A DNA stretch of 64,000 nt from Methylocystis heyeri (lineage in GTDB: Bacteria; Pseudomonadota; Alphaproteobacteria; Rhizobiales; Beijerinckiaceae): the NCBI RefSeq assembly GCF_004802635.2, contig NZ_CP046052.1, positions 2,604,001 to 2,668,000 on the forward strand, in the 5' to 3' direction. The position numbers were made by a program, and so were the translations under genes. Of this stretch, positions 54,969 to 63,626 are shown one piece after another. Under the pieces are notes generated by a model. The model had not been told where the DNA came from and made no database searches. It was given only the letters and a program-made list of their open reading frames with translations. Each line of letters begins with the position of its first letter. The first letter of the stretch is position 1.

Positions 54969-56387
54969 TCAGCTCGGCCAGGGCAAGGTCATGTCGGGGT
55001 TGGGACATTGGTCGAAGATCGTGGAAATATAGCCGAACAGCTGCGGAGATCCCGTAATGACTCCCGCCGCCGCGGGCGCGTTCTTTTTTTCGTCGCTCGA
55101 CGGGGGACGGATATCGTCGACGAGGAACGGCCCGTATCGGAGCCGGCGCCCCGCTGACAGCCCGGCGCGAAACCACTCGGCGACGTCGCTTGACGTCGTG
55201 ATCAGCTCGACATCCTTCGCAAGCAGCGCCGTCGTCGGCAGCACCGGCAGCACGCCCGTCGCGATCCGGTTTCCCGCGACCGATCCGCCGGTCGAAATCA
55301 CGATGCCGCGGCCGATGCTTTGCGGCGACCATTTCCACAGCCGGCTGTGGAACACCGAAACATCCATCCATGGCCGCAGGATGGTGATCCGCTTGATCGA
55401 GCATTTCAGTTTCATCTGGCCGGCGGCGACGCTGGCGAGAGGACCGCGTTCGGCGGACAAGCCGGCGCAGGGGCCGACGGCCAGAATGTTGCTTTCGTCG
55501 CGCCACGCGCCGTCGGAGGCTGCTTCCAGGCCGCCGAGCCCCCTGTCCGGCGTCCATCCTATCGAGCCGCCGCAGTCCGCGCAGCATCGGCAGCGACCTC
55601 GCATTCCGGGGCCGCCGGAGCGTCGCTGACGCTCGTAGTCTTTTTCGTCGAAACTGAAAGGACTCCAGAGCTCGTCCCTGAACCATTCCTTGTAACGCGG
55701 AATGCTGTCGACGCGCTGGAACTGGCTGCCGTTGGGGAGGCGCATCGTGCTGGCGGCGAAACGGTCGGCCAAGGCCTGCCAATAGGCGTAGGGCTCGCGG
55801 CCCTGAAGTTGACGAATCGTCGCCAGCGCCGTTTCGACCTGCTCCTTGTTCCCTTGCGAACGCCATTCTCCTTCGGCCTGCCTGTAGCGCTCGCGGACCT
55901 CCGCAGGAACCTCGGGCCCGCCGTTCTCATGGGTCGCTTCGCAGGCGAAGAACGTGTCCTGGGCTGCGTAGAATTTCTCGGCGTAGTCGATATAGGCTTG
56001 ATAGGCCGGCGTTATCCGATCTCCCTCGAACAAATAGCGCTCCGCCTCGCGCAGCTTTTCCTTTTCCTGCGGCGAAAGCTCGATCAACGGCAGTTCCTTG
56101 CCGTCGAGGATGAGCTTGTAGACGTCCGACGTCAGCCCGGCCTTCGGCGTCGCCACATAATTGCACTCGACAGCGATATTGAGCAGATTGCTGATGTAAT
56201 ATTCGGTTTCCGGATCTTGGGGATCGAGGCCGACCGGAACCACGATCCCGGGAATCTGGATGCTCAGCAGAGCGGATGGATTTTGGCCGACGACGCCGGA
56301 AACGGCGAGCGTCTGAGCCAATTTGGCGTAAAGCTGTATGAACTCGGCCTCCTTGTCGTCGGCCCTGTTCTGGAAGGCGTCGAACAT
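54969..56387 (-). CDS. Large unknown protein, paralogue of the gene at 56596 (member A)
   Basis: 472 residues from ATG 56387, with GGGGAG 13 bases upstream. No signal peptide or membrane span. Shared with the next protein: IPGIVVPVGLDPQDPE-type start (residues 46-60), ELSPQEKEKL (103), a helical middle with IRQLQGREPYAYWQALADRF (191-210), KEWFRDELWSPFSFDEKD (233-250), ITILRPWMDVSVFHSRLWKW (334-353) and an ending CPNPDMTLPWPS. Specific to this copy is a Cys-rich insert RCRCCADCGG (265-274). Pattern suggests a helical half and a beta half. No family recognised. Confidence 0.7.
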   Translation of the reverse strand: MFDAFQNRADDKEAEFIQLYAKLAQTLAVSGVVGQNPSALLSIQIPGIVVPVGLDPQDPETEYYISNLLNIAVECNYVATPKAGLTSDVYKLILDGKELPLIELSPQEKEKLREAERYLFEGDRITPAYQAYIDYAEKFYAAQDTFFACEATHENGGPEVPAEVRERYRQAEGEWRSQGNKEQVETALATIRQLQGREPYAYWQALADRFAASTMRLPNGSQFQRVDSIPRYKEWFRDELWSPFSFDEKDYERQRRSGGPGMRGRCRCCADCGGSIGWTPDRGLGGLEAASDGAWRDESNILAVGPCAGLSAERGPLASVAAGQMKLKCSIKRITILRPWMDVSVFHSRLWKWSPQSIGRGIVISTGGSVAGNRIATGVLPVLPTTALLAKDVELITTSSDVAEWFRAGLSAGRRLRYGPFLVDDIRPPSSDEKKNAPAAAGVITGSPQLFGYISTIFDQCPNPDMTLPWPS

Positions 56388-56595
56388 GAAGATGCTCCCC
56401 GCTGAAAGGCGTTGAAGTCGACGGCGCAGATTCTCGTCTCTCGCGCGACGGCGCATGCCGAAGCGGCGCTTCAAGGCGTCCGATAAAAAAAGACGGCTTA
56501 CATTCCCGACAGCGCAAAGTCGGGACCCCGGCGGCGCCAGGTCCTGGCCTGATCGACCGCCGGAACCATTTTCATACCGGGCCGACTCAGCGAAA

Positions 56596-57906
56596 TCAGG
56601 TCGGCCAGGGCAGATTGGGATCGGGATTGGGCAGTTCGGGAAGCACCTGGCTGATGGCCGCGATGATCTGCGTGTCCTTGATGGTGATCAGATTATTGGC
56701 GATCGTGCCCTTGATGGTTTCTTTGCGATCCCTGTAGCTGACGTTTCCCGAGATGGAAAAGGGGCCGATCCCGAGGCTGGCGTTGGCGGCCAGCTCCCGC
56801 TTCATCCGCTCCTCGACCGTATCCTGGAATTTGCCGATGATCTCCACATTGCGGGCGAGGATCACTGTCGTCGGTATGCTCACGAAGGGGCCGACCGGAA
56901 CGATCCGGTCCTGAATGCTGCCCCCGGAGGAATATTTCGCCGACGGCGCGGTAGGATCGAATTTCCAGGCGCGGCTGTTGAAGACCAAGGAGTTCATCCA
57001 GTTGCGGCTGATCGTGACCCGCATCAGCTCGCATCTGAAAGTGAGTTCGGTCTGCTGGACCTTGATATACTCCTGGTCCTGCTTGTAGTCGCCCGAGCCC
57101 GAAAGCGTGACGATGCCGAATTTTCCGTCGAGCGAACCGGCGACACCGATGCTGTTCGAGGTCGACTGATTGTTCATGTCCTTCTGGTCGAAGGAGAACT
57201 TGGTCCAGCCCGCGTCCTTGAACCAGCTGTTGTATTTCGGAGCCAGCGTGACCGGCGGGAAAGTCGCACCGCTCTTGAGCTTGCGCTGGTTTTCGGCGAA
57301 CAGCGTGTCGAGCCGGTCCCAGAACGCCGAACCGTCGCGGCCCTGAAGCTGCTTTATGATCGCCAGATTGGTTTCCTGCTTGATCTTGCCGGCGGCGATC
57401 CATTTTTCCAGGGCGCGCTCGACCGCCCGTTTCATCGCCGGGGTCGGCGCAGGCCCGGTGCCGTTCGCATAATTCGCTTCGGCCTCGTCATAAGGGATCC
57501 GGGCGTCCCAGTAATTGTCTTCCGCCGCATCGCAGGCGGGGGCGAGTTCCTCATAACTCTTCTGGGCGTCGGCGAGCTTCTGTTTTTCTTGCGGGCTGAG
57601 ATCGGCGATGGGATATAGCTTGTATTGCAGAATGCTGCTGTAAGCTTGGGACACCCGCAGATTGACCGGCGAGTAAGTGAAGTTGAACATGGGCGCCGTA
57701 TCGAAGATCTGTGAAATCTCCTGGTCGTCCTCTGGATTGGCGATCGGGTCGAGCCCGACCGGAAGATATTGCCCTGGATTATAGATCGAAAGCAGCGACT
57801 CCCCGATCGTGCTGTCGCGTTCCGGCGAGCCGACGCCGAGCGCGACGGCGAGCTTGGAATAGAGCTTTTCATAGAGGACCGCGTTGTAGTCTTTTTCGTC
57901 CGCCAT
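56596..57906 (-). CDS. Large unknown protein, paralogue of the gene at 54969 (member B)
   Basis: 436 residues with GGAGGTC upstream of ATG 57906. No signal or span. Shared motifs: YLPVGLDPIANPED (47-60), DLSPQEKQKL (102), IIKQLQGRDGSAFWDRLDTL (183-202), YNSWFKDAGWTKFSFDQKD (225-243), RVTISRNWMNSLVFNSRAWK (296-315), VSIPTTVILARNVEIIG (342-358), and an ending PNPDPNLPWPT. It has GIGPFSISGNVSYRD near 379-393, lacking in copy A. It lies upstream of A by 208 bases, same strand. Likely an all-cytoplasmic or export-without-signal protein. Function unknown. Confidence 0.72.
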   Translation of the reverse strand: MADEKDYNAVLYEKLYSKLAVALGVGSPERDSTIGESLLSIYNPGQYLPVGLDPIANPEDDQEISQIFDTAPMFNFTYSPVNLRVSQAYSSILQYKLYPIADLSPQEKQKLADAQKSYEELAPACDAAEDNYWDARIPYDEAEANYANGTGPAPTPAMKRAVERALEKWIAAGKIKQETNLAIIKQLQGRDGSAFWDRLDTLFAENQRKLKSGATFPPVTLAPKYNSWFKDAGWTKFSFDQKDMNNQSTSNSIGVAGSLDGKFGIVTLSGSGDYKQDQEYIKVQQTELTFRCELMRVTISRNWMNSLVFNSRAWKFDPTAPSAKYSSGGSIQDRIVPVGPFVSIPTTVILARNVEIIGKFQDTVEERMKRELAANASLGIGPFSISGNVSYRDRKETIKGTIANNLITIKDTQIIAAISQVLPELPNPDPNLPWPT

Positions 57907-58732
57907 AAAGACCTCCTATATTTCCTGCTTGAGAAAAGAGCGCATTTCGCTCGGGCCGGCGCTCGTTCAGCCTTCCGGACGCGCTTTGGCCGGAGCCAGC
58001 GGGCTCCAGGCGATCAAAGCGCATCCTGAGTCGTTGATGTCGCTTGCGTTCGGGTTTCGAGGCGCTGTGCGCTCCAGAGGCGCATGGTGTTGAAAACTTG
58101 ATGGGTTTGAGATGAAAACCTGGTCAGGACTTTGATTTGAAAGGCTTGTTGCTAGAGTCTCTCGTTGAACCGCAGGTAGTTGAGAGCAGCGCATCGGTTT
58201 TCACGCCCTGCGCATCGGGCTGTAGAGTGATGTGAATCGTGGAGGAGCGAAGCGCGGGCACAGAACACCGAAATCAAGAGTTCATGCCCGCAGTGAACGC
58301 AAAACCATCTCGGCTGCAAATATCGTAAGTAAAACAGCATGATAAACAATCCGAAAAAACAGACTCCTTCGAACCCGATCACATGAATCAGCTAGAATCG
58401 AAGTCAATACGAACCGACAATCATGACCACCCCCTACATAATATTGAAAATCTCTCATTTTGCCGCACTCAGGCTAGCTGTTTGAGAAAATGTGTCAATA
58501 AATATTTGTTAGCTTAAATTTTCGCCTGTAGGGACTGATACGGCTTCCGCGAGATCGCGTCGCGATCCGCACAAGCGACCGCCGCAAAAATCACCGATCG
58601 GCATCATCGACTTTTTGCGGCGAACGAATTCGAAACGCCGCTCAAATCGAGCGGATTTGAAAGCGGACGTCGATAATGGAAGCCAATTTCTGGCCGTCTG
58701 CGCGGGGCGCAGACGGCCTGCTTTGCGCAGCT
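57907..58732. other. Lower-GC interval without supported gene
   Basis: About 825 bases between member B and the PRC-barrel gene. It is clearly lower in GC at 58081-58510, with AT-rich stretches around 58390-58510. A frame on the minus strand at 58152-58382 has a GTG start, one hydrophobic run and a CxxC, but too little to accept. No transposase, RNA or tandem repeat was seen. It might be a degenerate mobile-element scar. Confidence 0.5.
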
Positions 58733-59119
58733 TTATCGCGCGGCGGCGATTGCGGCGCCTTCCTCCCAGTATGGCCGGGCGCCGTAGTGCTGGTGCACGC
58801 GGGTTTCCCACACGCGATCGGTCCAGCTCTCGTCGAAATATTCGGGCGCGCTTTCGACCATCTCCTGGGTTACGTCGGTCACATAGCCCGCTCGCGCGGC
58901 GTCAAATCTCAGGGAGGCCCAGGGGATCGGATGACTTCCCGGATGAAGGGCCATGAAGCCCGAGAAATTGACGACCGCATATAGGACCCGGCCCGTAATC
59001 CGGTCGATCATCAGATGATCGATCTGACCGATTTCCTTGCCGCCGCTGTCATATACGGCCGCGCCGTCGATATGCTGGCTCGATATGAGGTTGAGCTTCC
59101 CGTAGGAGGCGGTCGCCAT
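58733..59119 (-). CDS. PRC-barrel domain protein
   Basis: 128 residues. The opening ISSQHIDGAAVYDSGGKEIG is the PRC-barrel start, with IDHLMIDRITGRVLYAVVNF, then FMALHPGSHPIPWASLRFD. The C-terminus is acidic/aromatic (PEYFDESWTDRVWETRVHQH). PRC barrels bind RNA, photosynthetic complexes or other partners; these stand-alone proteins are often stress-induced in Rhizobiales. A GAG-rich ribosome site precedes the ATG. Confidence 0.87.
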   Translation of the reverse strand: MATASYGKLNLISSQHIDGAAVYDSGGKEIGQIDHLMIDRITGRVLYAVVNFSGFMALHPGSHPIPWASLRFDAARAGYVTDVTQEMVESAPEYFDESWTDRVWETRVHQHYGARPYWEEGAAIAAAR

Positions 59120-59351
59120 CTCAAGCTCCTTTGCTTCGCCACAGCTGTTTGGACACAGCCGCTCGCCGCCGCTTCGGGCAGCGTGCCGCGCTCACGCTCT
59201 CCTGGGTGCGAATGGGATTTTGCTTCGAGGGTCGGGCGAACGGCGTCTTCGATCCTGAACGCCTGGGCCGCCGGCGACGTTCCCTTTCGCGAACGCGCCC
59301 GCGCCGATCTGCTCGCTCACCGGAGGCGCAAACCGCCGATCCGCCCGGCAG

Positions 59352-59849
59352 CTAATCCGTCCTGTAGATGGAGACGAAGTGGTTGCTGTCCGTGACGGCC
59401 TTGAAGAACGCCAGCTTTTGTTCCCGTGTCGAGAAAAGCAGCAGTTGCCTGCCCCCGCTGAGAGGTTCAAGCAGGACTCGCTCGCCCCAGATCGACTTCG
59501 GCTTGGCCAAAATCGATTTTACGCCGAGGGTTGCGAAGCGTCTCCTCCATACGATGAACAAGGGCGAAAACAGCCCCCAGCGACGAGGCACGACGATGTT
59601 GTCCCCGCCGACCTGAAGCCCCATGATTTCGACGATCAGCCCCTGACCGGAATAGATCGCAGCCAGAAGGCCGATCAAGCGCGCTTCCTTCGGCGCCGCC
59701 GCTACGAAGACCGCAGCGACGCTCGCCAGAAGAACGCCTCCCCAGAAGACGCAAAGCGCGCCATGACGAATGGATACGGATGACGCCGCGGCTGGCCGAC
59801 TCGCGCCGTCCTGCGGATTTGGGACTGAGTTGGGCATGGAAATGCGCAT
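59352..59849 (-). CDS. Membrane protein with a PH-like C-terminal domain, unknown
   Basis: 165 residues. Two close hydrophobic segments (LCVFWGGVLLASVAAVFVAA; LIGLLAAIYSGQGLIVEIMG) are followed by a basic domain (VVPRRWGLFSPLFIVWRRRF) and a small domain with GERVLLEPLSGGRQLLLFST and KLAFFKAVTDSNHFVSIYRTD, a pattern like membrane-linked PH domains. An alternative start is ATG 59837. Neither has a strong ribosome site. Function unknown. Confidence 0.65.
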   Translation of the reverse strand: MRISMPNSVPNPQDGASRPAAASSVSIRHGALCVFWGGVLLASVAAVFVAAAPKEARLIGLLAAIYSGQGLIVEIMGLQVGGDNIVVPRRWGLFSPLFIVWRRRFATLGVKSILAKPKSIWGERVLLEPLSGGRQLLLFSTREQKLAFFKAVTDSNHFVSIYRTD

Positions 59850-60123
59850 CTTCTATTTCGAGAAGGGAGATGCACCCTTTACTTTCTCATTGTTCCAATA
59901 AGATAACAGGCATCGCCGAAAAGCCATAAATTTTAATGGCCTCGATCGCGCCGCTCTCGCTGGGCCGACAGGCTTCGACCCCGCGGCGCCGGCCGGGGAA
60001 CGCCAGCTTCTTCATGTTCGTTCATAACAGCGAAAACCACAGCCGCTCTCGCCGGGGCGGCCGGCTCCAGGCTCGGACAGCGGCGCTATGGCCGGCGCCG
60101 GCCATCAAGTCAGGCGGACCGTA

Positions 60124-60543
60124 ATGGAAAACTCCCGCTCGATCCCCGCGATCATCGCCGATCTGCTGGAACAGGCTTCGACGCTGCTGCAGACCGAGGC
60201 CAGCCTCGCACGCGCCGAACTCTCGGAGAATCTGGAATCCATCGCCGCCGGCCTCGCCATGCTCGTCGTGGGCGCTGCGCTGCTGATTCCCGGTCTCGTC
60301 GTGCTTTTGCAGGCCTGCGCCGCCGCGGTGACAGCCGCCGGCCTCCCCGATTACTGGTCGCTCGCCATCTTCGGCGGCGGCGTCTTCGTCCTCGGGCTCA
60401 TCTTCATGAGCGTCGGCCGCCGTCGTATGAAACTCTCCAACCTGAAGCCGAGGAAGACCATCGACGAACTGGATCGCGACGTGGCGTTGGCGAAGCAACA
60501 GATGATGGGGACGATGCATGCAAAGACGCAGCGAGCTGCTTAA
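60124..60543 (+). CDS. Phage holin family/YqjE-like membrane protein
   Basis: 139 residues from ATG 60124. Amphipathic start (SIPAIIADLLEQASTLLQTE), then two transmembrane segments (AGLAMLVVGAALLIPGLVVL; YWSLAIFGGGVFVLGLIFMS) and a basic tail (RRRMKLSNLKPRKTIDELDR). This matches the Phage_holin_3_6/YqjE group, mostly found in cellular stress clusters, not phage. The last 26 bases overlap the DUF3618 gene, so the two are coupled. Confidence 0.82.
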   Translation: MENSRSIPAIIADLLEQASTLLQTEASLARAELSENLESIAAGLAMLVVGAALLIPGLVVLLQACAAAVTAAGLPDYWSLAIFGGGVFVLGLIFMSVGRRRMKLSNLKPRKTIDELDRDVALAKQQMMGTMHAKTQRAA

Positions 60544-61093
60544 GAGCGAAGCGGATCTGGCGCGGGAGCGGCTGGCGAGTTCGATCGAGGAACTCCGCAG
60601 CAGGATTTCCCCATCCAATCTGCTCGACCGGGTGATGAGCGAGAAGCGTCAGGCCGCCGTCGGCGAATTCGCTCGTGGCGCTGCGCAACGCGTGCGGGAG
60701 AATCCTTTGCCGGTCGCAGCGGTCGCCGGCGCCGCGCTGATCGGGCTCTTCGCCGGCGGCAGGTTGTCCGCCGCGCCGGCGCGCAAGGACGGCGACGGCG
60801 ACAGCGCCCATGTTCCCGACCGCGCCGCGGAACCGCAGCCTCTGGAAACACGGCCTCACATGGCCGTCGTCGCCGGCTCGGAGGGCCATGGACTTCTTCG
60901 ATTCGCCATCGCGACGGGCGCTGCGCTCGTCGCCACAGCCGCGGTGGCGGCGCTCCTGCCCGTGAACGGGACCGGGCGCGCCCAATCCGGCAAGGCCGGG
61001 GAGCACCCGATGAAGAACGCGGACGAAGCCGCTGCCGCGGCGACGACGCAAGCAGACTGGTCGGCCCCCGAGATCAGGAGCCCCGTCGGATAA
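60518..61093 (+). CDS. DUF3618 domain membrane protein
   Basis: 191 residues. The start (SELLKSEADLARERLASSIE, ELRSRISPSNLLDRVM) is the DUF3618 signature, followed by a membrane stretch (PLPVAAVAGAALIGLFAGG) and a second one (LLRFAIATGAALVATAAVAA). DUF3618 genes accompany YqjE-like holin genes in Rhizobiales. Function is not known; they are often stress or biofilm related. Confidence 0.82.
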   Translation: MQRRSELLKSEADLARERLASSIEELRSRISPSNLLDRVMSEKRQAAVGEFARGAAQRVRENPLPVAAVAGAALIGLFAGGRLSAAPARKDGDGDSAHVPDRAAEPQPLETRPHMAVVAGSEGHGLLRFAIATGAALVATAAVAALLPVNGTGRAQSGKAGEHPMKNADEAAAAATTQADWSAPEIRSPVG

Positions 61094-61189
61094 TGGAAAG
61101 ACGCGCGGGCTTTGACTCCTTGCGCTTTCGCCTCGTATGAGTCCCTGCAAGCGAAAGCGCGCATCCCGATCCAGCGATAGGAGTCGATC

Positions 61190-61429
61190 GTGAAAAAAAC
61201 CTTGGCGACCGCGGCTCTGGTCGCCTTCCTCGCTCCGTCACTGGCGCAGGCGGGCGATTGGCGTCACCAGCGTCATACATATGCCGGCGGCCAGGGCCGC
61301 GGAGAGCATCACCACGGACATCGCGGTTATCACGACGGCAATTGGGGGCGCCACGGCGCCGATTGGGGACATCACCGTCGCGGGGGCCATCATCAGGAAC
61401 GCGGAAATATTCTCAACCTGCATTGGTGA
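61190..61429 (+). CDS. His/Gly-rich small secreted protein
   Basis: 79 residues from a GTG with TAGGAG upstream. The signal peptide is KTLATAALVAFLAPSLAQA. The mature part is very rich in His, Gly, Arg (GEHHHGHRGYHDGNWGRHGA, DWGHHRRGGHHQERG) and ends ILNLHW. It probably binds divalent metals (Ni, Cu, Zn) in the periplasm. It lies between stress genes and acetate kinase, single gene. Confidence 0.75.
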   Translation: MKKTLATAALVAFLAPSLAQAGDWRHQRHTYAGGQGRGEHHHGHRGYHDGNWGRHGADWGHHRRGGHHQERGNILNLHW

Positions 61430-61462
61430 CGGAACGCCGGGACAGGATTGATTTCGCAGACC

Positions 61463-62647
61463 TCATCCGCCCGCGAGATCGAAAGTATGGCGCGCGATCA
61501 TCTGTTCCTCGTCGGTCGGGATGACGAAAGCCCGCACCCGCGAATTCGCCGAAGAGATGATTTCCGCATTAGCCCGGTTCGCGTCATGATCGAGTTCGAC
61601 GCCGAGCCATTCCATGCCTTCGAGCGCGCGTTCGCGCACCAGCCTGGAGTTCTCGCCGATGCCGCCGCAGAAAACCACGGCGTCGAGGCCCTGCAGAACA
61701 GCCGCCAGTCCGCCGAGCTCGCGCCGGATGCGGAATATGAAATAATCGATCGCCTGGGCGGCCTCGGGAAGATCGGAGGCCTCGAGTTCGCGCATGTCGT
61801 GCGAGAGGCCCGAGAGGCCCTTGAGGCCCGATTCCTTGTAGAGAAGATCGGATATTTCTCCCGCGCCGAGCTTTTTCTCCTGCATCAGGTAAAGCACGAC
61901 GCCGGGATCGAGCTGGCCGCAGCGCGTGCCCATCGGCAGGCCGTCGAGCGCGGTCAATCCCATCGAACTCGCCACCGAACGCCCGTTTTTCATGGCGCAC
62001 ATCGAGGCGCCGTTGCCGAGGTGGGCGACGACGACGCGGCCGGCGGCGTGAGCCGGCGAAATCTGCGCCAGCCTTCTCGCGATATATTCGTAGGACAGGC
62101 CATGAAAGCCGTAGCGGCGCACGCCCTCGGCGTAAAATCGCCGCGGCAGCGCGAAGACGTCGTTGACGAAAGGATGATTGCGGTGGAACGCGGTATCGAA
62201 ACAGGCGACCTGGCGCGCCTGCGGCCAGGCGTTGCGCGCCGCGACGATGCCGTCGATATTGTGCGGCTGATGCAGCGGGGCGAGCGGAACAAGCGCCCGG
62301 AGGCGGTCGAGGACCTCGCCGGCGACGAGCACGGGCGCGTCGTAATGAACCCCGCCATGCACGACACGATGCCCGACTGCGCTTATTTCGGCGCCCGGCA
62401 GGGCTCGGCCCCGCCAGGAGAGAATGCGCCTCAGAGCCTCGTCGTGAAAAGAGCTCCCGTCGCTCTGCGACCAGCGGTCCTCCTGCAAGGTCGCGCCGGC
62501 GGCGTCATGCGCCTCGATATGCCGGTCTCTCCCCGTCATCTCGGCGAGGCCCGAAGCCAGCATCGAGACTTCGTTCTCTTTCCGCTGGAACAAAGCGAAT
62601 TTGATGGAGGAGGAGCCGGCGTTGAGCGTGACGATGTGTGAATTCAT
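61463..62647 (-). CDS. ackA: Acetate kinase
   Basis: 394 residues from ATG 62647, with AGGAAGCG upstream. The start VTLNAGSSSIKFALFQRK is the first acetate kinase signature; SAVGHRVVHGGVHY and CFDTAFHRNHPF hold catalytic His/Arg/Asp residues; GLKGLSGLSHDMREL and VFCGGIGENSRLVRERAL are further marks. It interconverts acetate with acetyl phosphate. No phosphotransacetylase or phosphoketolase gene is adjacent; 3-hydroxybutyrate dehydrogenase precedes it on the same strand, 74 bases apart. Confidence 0.93.
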   Translation of the reverse strand: MNSHIVTLNAGSSSIKFALFQRKENEVSMLASGLAEMTGRDRHIEAHDAAGATLQEDRWSQSDGSSFHDEALRRILSWRGRALPGAEISAVGHRVVHGGVHYDAPVLVAGEVLDRLRALVPLAPLHQPHNIDGIVAARNAWPQARQVACFDTAFHRNHPFVNDVFALPRRFYAEGVRRYGFHGLSYEYIARRLAQISPAHAAGRVVVAHLGNGASMCAMKNGRSVASSMGLTALDGLPMGTRCGQLDPGVVLYLMQEKKLGAGEISDLLYKESGLKGLSGLSHDMRELEASDLPEAAQAIDYFIFRIRRELGGLAAVLQGLDAVVFCGGIGENSRLVRERALEGMEWLGVELDHDANRANAEIISSANSRVRAFVIPTDEEQMIARHTFDLAGG

Positions 62648-62721
62648 TGCGACGCTTCCTGCAGGGGCTTCGCCGGGACGGCGCACTGGAGCCGGACATC
62701 AACCGTGAAAACGAATGCGCT

Positions 62722-63504
62722 TTAATGCGCGGTCCAGCCGCCGTCGATGCTGAGAACGGCGCCGGTGATGGATTTGGCTTCGTCCGAGGCGAGGAAGACC
62801 GCGAGCGCGGCGACCTGTTCCGGGGTGACGAATTCCTTGGTCGGCTGGGCTTCCAGCAAGACGTCGTTGACCACCTGATCGCGCGTGAGATTGCGCGCGG
62901 CCATGGTGTCCGGGATCTGCCGCTCGACCAGCGGCGTCCAGACATAGCCGGGGGCGATGGCGTTGACGGTGATTCCATCGCGCGCGAATTCCAGAGCCGC
63001 GGTTTTGGTCAGGCCGGCGAGGCCGTGCTTGGCCGCGACATAGGCGGACTTGAACGGAGACGCCACCAGGGCGTGAGCGGAGGCCGTGTTGATGATGCGC
63101 CCCCATCCGCGCGCCTTCATGCCGGGAGCGGCGGCGCGAATGGTGTGGAACGCCGACGAGAGATTGACGGCGATGATGGCGTCCCATTTTTCGACCGGAA
63201 AACTCTCGATCGGTTCGACATGCTGGATTCCCGCATTGTTGACCAGCACGTCGACCGAGCCGAAAACCCGCTCCGCCTCGGCCATCATCTGCGCAATCTG
63301 GGCGGGAACGCTCATATCCGCGGCCAGATAAAGCGCTTTCACCGAAAAGTCGCGCTCGATCCCAACGCGGGCGAGCTCGATCTCGTCGGGGCTGCGGGAG
63401 CCGTTGAGGACGACATTGGCGCCTTTTTCCGCAAAGGCGCGCGCCATCGCCAAGCCGATTCCGCTGGTGGAGCCCGTGACGAGCGCGATCTTGCCTTTGA
63501 GCAT
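62722..63504 (-). CDS. bdhA: 3-Hydroxybutyrate dehydrogenase
   Basis: 260 residues from ATG 63504, with GGAGGACATCAG upstream; the frame to 63591 is longer but has no ribosome site. TGSTSGIG (cofactor), NNAG, and the D-3-hydroxybutyrate dehydrogenase-type pattern FPVEKWDAIIAVNLSSAFH, then NTASAHALVASPFKSAYVAAK (catalytic Tyr and Lys) and NAIAPGYVWTPLVERQIPD are present. It oxidises 3-hydroxybutyrate to acetoacetate, a step in polyhydroxybutyrate turnover. It is next to ackA on the same strand, so carbon overflow/storage is a joint theme. Confidence 0.88.
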   Translation of the reverse strand: MLKGKIALVTGSTSGIGLAMARAFAEKGANVVLNGSRSPDEIELARVGIERDFSVKALYLAADMSVPAQIAQMMAEAERVFGSVDVLVNNAGIQHVEPIESFPVEKWDAIIAVNLSSAFHTIRAAAPGMKARGWGRIINTASAHALVASPFKSAYVAAKHGLAGLTKTAALEFARDGITVNAIAPGYVWTPLVERQIPDTMAARNLTRDQVVNDVLLEAQPTKEFVTPEQVAALAVFLASDEAKSITGAVLSIDGGWTAH

Positions 63505-63626
63505 CTGATGTCCTCCGTAAAAGCGGCGCCCGGCGCCCTTCCCCGGCCCATACGACGATAGGGAGTTTACAAGACCGGCAGAAGAAAACATCGAGAGAAT
63601 CTATCCGGCCCGACGGCTCTTTTGCC

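Noticed and set aside
58152-58382. 76-residue frame with one hydrophobic run and a CxxC
   Set aside because: Weak start, lower-GC surroundings, no homology that I recognise, and the C-terminal half is unlike a protein domain.
60124-60543. Phage lysis cassette
   Set aside because: The holin-like gene pairs with DUF3618, an arrangement of cellular genes; no endolysin or phage gene is near.
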